From assembly GCF_008801475.1 (NCBI RefSeq), contig NZ_VZPP01000014.1, positions 62,001-126,000 on the forward strand: a DNA stretch of 64,000 nt, read 5' to 3'. The notes beneath the pieces were generated by a model, which had not been told where the DNA came from, made no database searches, and saw only the letters and a program-made list of their open reading frames with translations. Origin of the DNA: Pseudomonas moorei. Its GTDB lineage: Bacteria; Pseudomonadota; Gammaproteobacteria; Pseudomonadales; Pseudomonadaceae. The position numbers were made by a program, and so were the translations under genes. Positions 62,421 to 64,000 of this stretch are shown here, in pieces. Each line of letters starts with the position of its first letter. The stretch's first letter is position 1.

Positions 62421-63215
62421 TCATTTATAACGCGTGGCGGCCTGGCTTCTGGACAAATTCGGCGCCATCGCATGACGCGCCGCTACATAGGACTCCCACT
62501 CGGAGAGGTTCGGCAAGGAAGGAATGGTGATCAATTCCCCCTGATCCAGACCCGACAACGCCGCATCGACCATTTCTCCAGCTTCCATGACCATGTCAGC
62601 AGGAATCTGGGTTGCATCGATACCGGAGCGCTCCCAGATTTCGGTACGCGTTACGCCCGGCAACACGGCCTGGACCTTAACACCGGTGCCGTCGAGTTCG
62701 GCATTCAGTGACTGGGTCAAGCTCAAAACGTAAGCCTTGCTGGCGCTGTAAGTCGCATTGAAACGCTCGGGAAACAACGCCACTACCGAAGCGATGTTGA
62801 TGATCGTTCCTCGGCCCGCCTTGGTAAAACTGGCGGCCGCTGCCGATGCCAAACGTGTGACGGTCGTAACGTTCAACTGGATCAATCGCTCTAGCTCATC
62901 GGTATCGGCATTGGCCAGCAAACCGTCTGTCGCTACACCGGCGTTATTGAGCAGCAGACTGATACTCGAATCGCTGCGCAGACGCTGTTCGAGTTTCAGC
63001 ACATCGTCCCGTTGCGTCAGATCTGCCTTGAGCACCTCGACTTGCACGCCATACTCGGCGCGCAGCTTGCTCGCCGCTTCGTCCAGCCGCTGCTGGTCGC
63101 GAGCCACCAGCAATAAATCGAAACCGCGGGATGCGAGGCGTTGTGCGTAAACAGCACCGATACCGGAGGAGGCACCGGTGACAAGGGCCGTACCTTGGGA
63201 CTGGACAGAATTCAT
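62421..63215 (-). CDS. Short-chain dehydrogenase/reductase
   Basis: 264 residues. Classical SDR: TGASSGIGAVYAQRLASRGFDLLLVARD (cofactor motif), NNAG, serine and YSASKAYVLSLTQSLNAEL (YxxxK). NADP preference is suggested by the ARD after the second strand. It lies upstream of and co-directional with the FabF-type gene (32 bp gap), so it could act as a beta-ketoacyl reductase for it. AGGAG precedes ATG 63215. The promoter region is AT-rich. Confidence 0.92.
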   Translation of the reverse strand: MNSVQSQGTALVTGASSGIGAVYAQRLASRGFDLLLVARDQQRLDEAASKLRAEYGVQVEVLKADLTQRDDVLKLEQRLRSDSSISLLLNNAGVATDGLLANADTDELERLIQLNVTTVTRLASAAAASFTKAGRGTIINIASVVALFPERFNATYSASKAYVLSLTQSLNAELDGTGVKVQAVLPGVTRTEIWERSGIDATQIPADMVMEAGEMVDAALSGLDQGELITIPSLPNLSEWESYVAARHAMAPNLSRSQAATRYK

Positions 63216-63374
63216 GACAGAGCTCCTGGGAATGCGGAGGAAGGGTGAGCGCTTGAATTGTCAAAGCGTCTCGACTGGGACAGATTTTATTATACTCATA
63301 ATTCTCAGAATATATGATAGGTGTAATTTTAAATACATCGACGAAAGGCACCACCTCCCAGTACGCGCCAGAAT

Positions 63375-63402
63375 GAAAAAAGGCCGGTCAATGACCGGCC
63401 CC
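63375..63402 (-). terminator. Terminator of the ComEA-like gene
   Basis: GGCCGGTCA and TGACCGGCC stem (63382-63400) with an A-run before it (T-run on the minus strand). Confidence 0.88.
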
Positions 63403-63421
63403 TTGGCGTTGAATATTCAGC

Positions 63422-63757
63422 TTAGTTCACTTCCAGCTTATCGCGGTTGCGATCCAGAATCGCCTTACCGATCCCCTTCACTTCAAGCAACTCGTCCACG
63501 GAAGCGAACGGGCCATTGATATCACGATAAGCAACAATCGCCTGGGCTTTCGCCTCACCAACCCCCGACAGTTCCTTTTGCAATGTTGAAGCATCGGCAG
63601 CATTGAGATTGATCTTGCCGGACTGTGCGGCGGTAGACATCGTCGCAACTGCAGCGGGATTACTGGCTTCCGGTTTCACAGCCGGTGCCGCAACTGCAGT
63701 GATAGAGGCGCTGGTGAGCAAGGCAAAAATGAGGGAGGAGAAATAGCCATTACGCAT
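63422..63757 (-). CDS. ComEA-family helix-hairpin-helix protein
   Basis: 111 residues. Signal peptide (about 1-24), Ala/Pro-rich linker, then one HhH domain: GKINLNAADASTLQKELSGVGEAKAQAIVAYRDINGPFASVDELLEVKGIGKAILDRNRDKL. Predicted periplasmic DNA binding, as in natural-competence ComEA. It follows a probable wbpM-like gene, the same order as in P. aeruginosa (as I recall). GGAG lies upstream. Confidence 0.92.
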   Translation of the reverse strand: MRNGYFSSLIFALLTSASITAVAAPAVKPEASNPAAVATMSTAAQSGKINLNAADASTLQKELSGVGEAKAQAIVAYRDINGPFASVDELLEVKGIGKAILDRNRDKLEVN

Positions 63758-63869
63758 AAATGAAGCTCCATGACATCAATTGAGGAAACAGCTTTTCCGA
63801 AGCTGTCTCCAAAATTTAGGTGATGTCAGGAGCCTGTCAAAAATGTGTCCGTTGCAGGATGTGAAATAA

Positions 63870-64000
63870 TCAGGGCTCGAGGCGACGTTGCTGATAGATC
63901 CAGTCGACGATCTCGCCGTCGGGGGTGTAGCCGCTGACGGTTTCGCGCAGGAGTTGGCGTACGCGCTCGTAGTCATCCTGGTTAACAGCTACAAGCAACT
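63870..64000 (-). CDS. Polysaccharide biosynthesis protein, C-terminal end (WbpM-like dehydratase), cut by window edge
   Basis: The last 42 codons before a TGA at 63870-63872: ends with QDDYERVRQLLRETVSGYTP, then DGEIVDWIYQQRRLEP. This matches the C-terminal tail of WbpM/FlaA1-type UDP-GlcNAc 4,6-dehydratases. The order wbpM then comEA supports the call. The catalytic part is outside the window. Confidence 0.6.
   Translation of the reverse strand, partial: LLVAVNQDDYERVRQLLRETVSGYTPDGEIVDWIYQQRRLEP

Noticed and set aside
63280..63320. TetR operator at the SDR promoter
   Set aside because: ATTCTCAGAAT is a short palindrome in very AT-rich DNA, but it does not match the CCAAT/ATTGG site near tetR, so I do not claim it.
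1..64000. Prophage, insertion sequence, integrase, toxin-antitoxin or defence island
   Set aside because: No transposase, integrase, phage structural or nuclease gene recognised; gene content is core-like.
1..64000. tRNA or rRNA genes
   Set aside because: None of the gaps shows a cloverleaf or TTCGA(A/T)TC-type T-arm that I could recognise by eye.

Overview
This 64 kb window is a chromosomal segment of a fluorescent-group Pseudomonas. The evidence is the high GC content, OprI, a CysB very close to the Pseudomonas type, an Arg32-type EF-P with its rhamnosyltransferase EarP, and many GAGC/GCTC-rich REP palindromes of the P. fluorescens kind. Almost every gene belongs to a recognisable family and gene order is mostly that of ordinary pseudomonads. 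I see no prophage, insertion sequence, CRISPR array, rRNA or tRNA, and no single locus that looks like a wholly undescribed system.

Layout. 0-11.6 kb: thiol and oxidant repair (glutathione peroxidase, MsrB), alaA, htpX, a thiopurine methyltransferase, a LigB-type dioxygenase, the DEAD-box helicase deaD, a crotonase, a spermidine-synthase-like protein, class II DAHP synthase and a YcaQ-type glycosylase. 11.6-17 kb: regulators with their probable targets (LrhA-like LysR beside a DUF1127 gene, TauE exporter beside a LysR, ohrR-ohr) and a secreted alpha/beta hydrolase. 17-26 kb: earP-efp, a GreA/B-like factor, cysB, a Usp protein, a 5'-nucleotidase, a ketopantoate reductase/thioredoxin pair, a PilZ-like protein and class I DAHP synthase. 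26-33.3 kb: oprI facing an L,D-transpeptidase, tesA divergent from the ybbA-ybbP ABC genes, greB, and a CigR-like protein.

33.3-36.6 kb holds the most interesting unit: folE, a DUF6482 gene and an iron-sulfur cryptochrome/(6-4) photolyase, behind a promoter region with TATACA/TGTACA repeats like the operators of light-responsive LitR/PplR (MerR-family) regulators. 36.8-45.4 kb: DoxX, MltF-like transglycosylase, TatD, a chemoreceptor, a Mpo1-like protein, a thioesterase, a CHAD protein, a lipoprotein and a patatin. 45.5-53.8 kb: the complete kdpFABC-kdpDE potassium system with a clear KdpE box and two REP pairs inside the operon. 54-56.9 kb: rmlB-rmlA-rmlD (no rmlC seen). 57-60.4 kb: an ethanolamine-type permease, a DUF2897 protein, a DUF1989 protein and a GntR regulator. 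60.5-63.2 kb: a TetR, a stand-alone FabF-type ketosynthase and an SDR. The window ends with a ComEA-like HhH protein and the 3' end of a probable WbpM-type nucleotide-sugar dehydratase.

Functional links: dTDP-rhamnose made by RmlB/A/D (with RmlC from elsewhere) is the donor EarP uses to modify EF-P; OprI is the likely substrate of the neighbouring L,D-transpeptidase; OhrR senses the hydroperoxides that Ohr destroys; KdpD/KdpE control kdpFABC.
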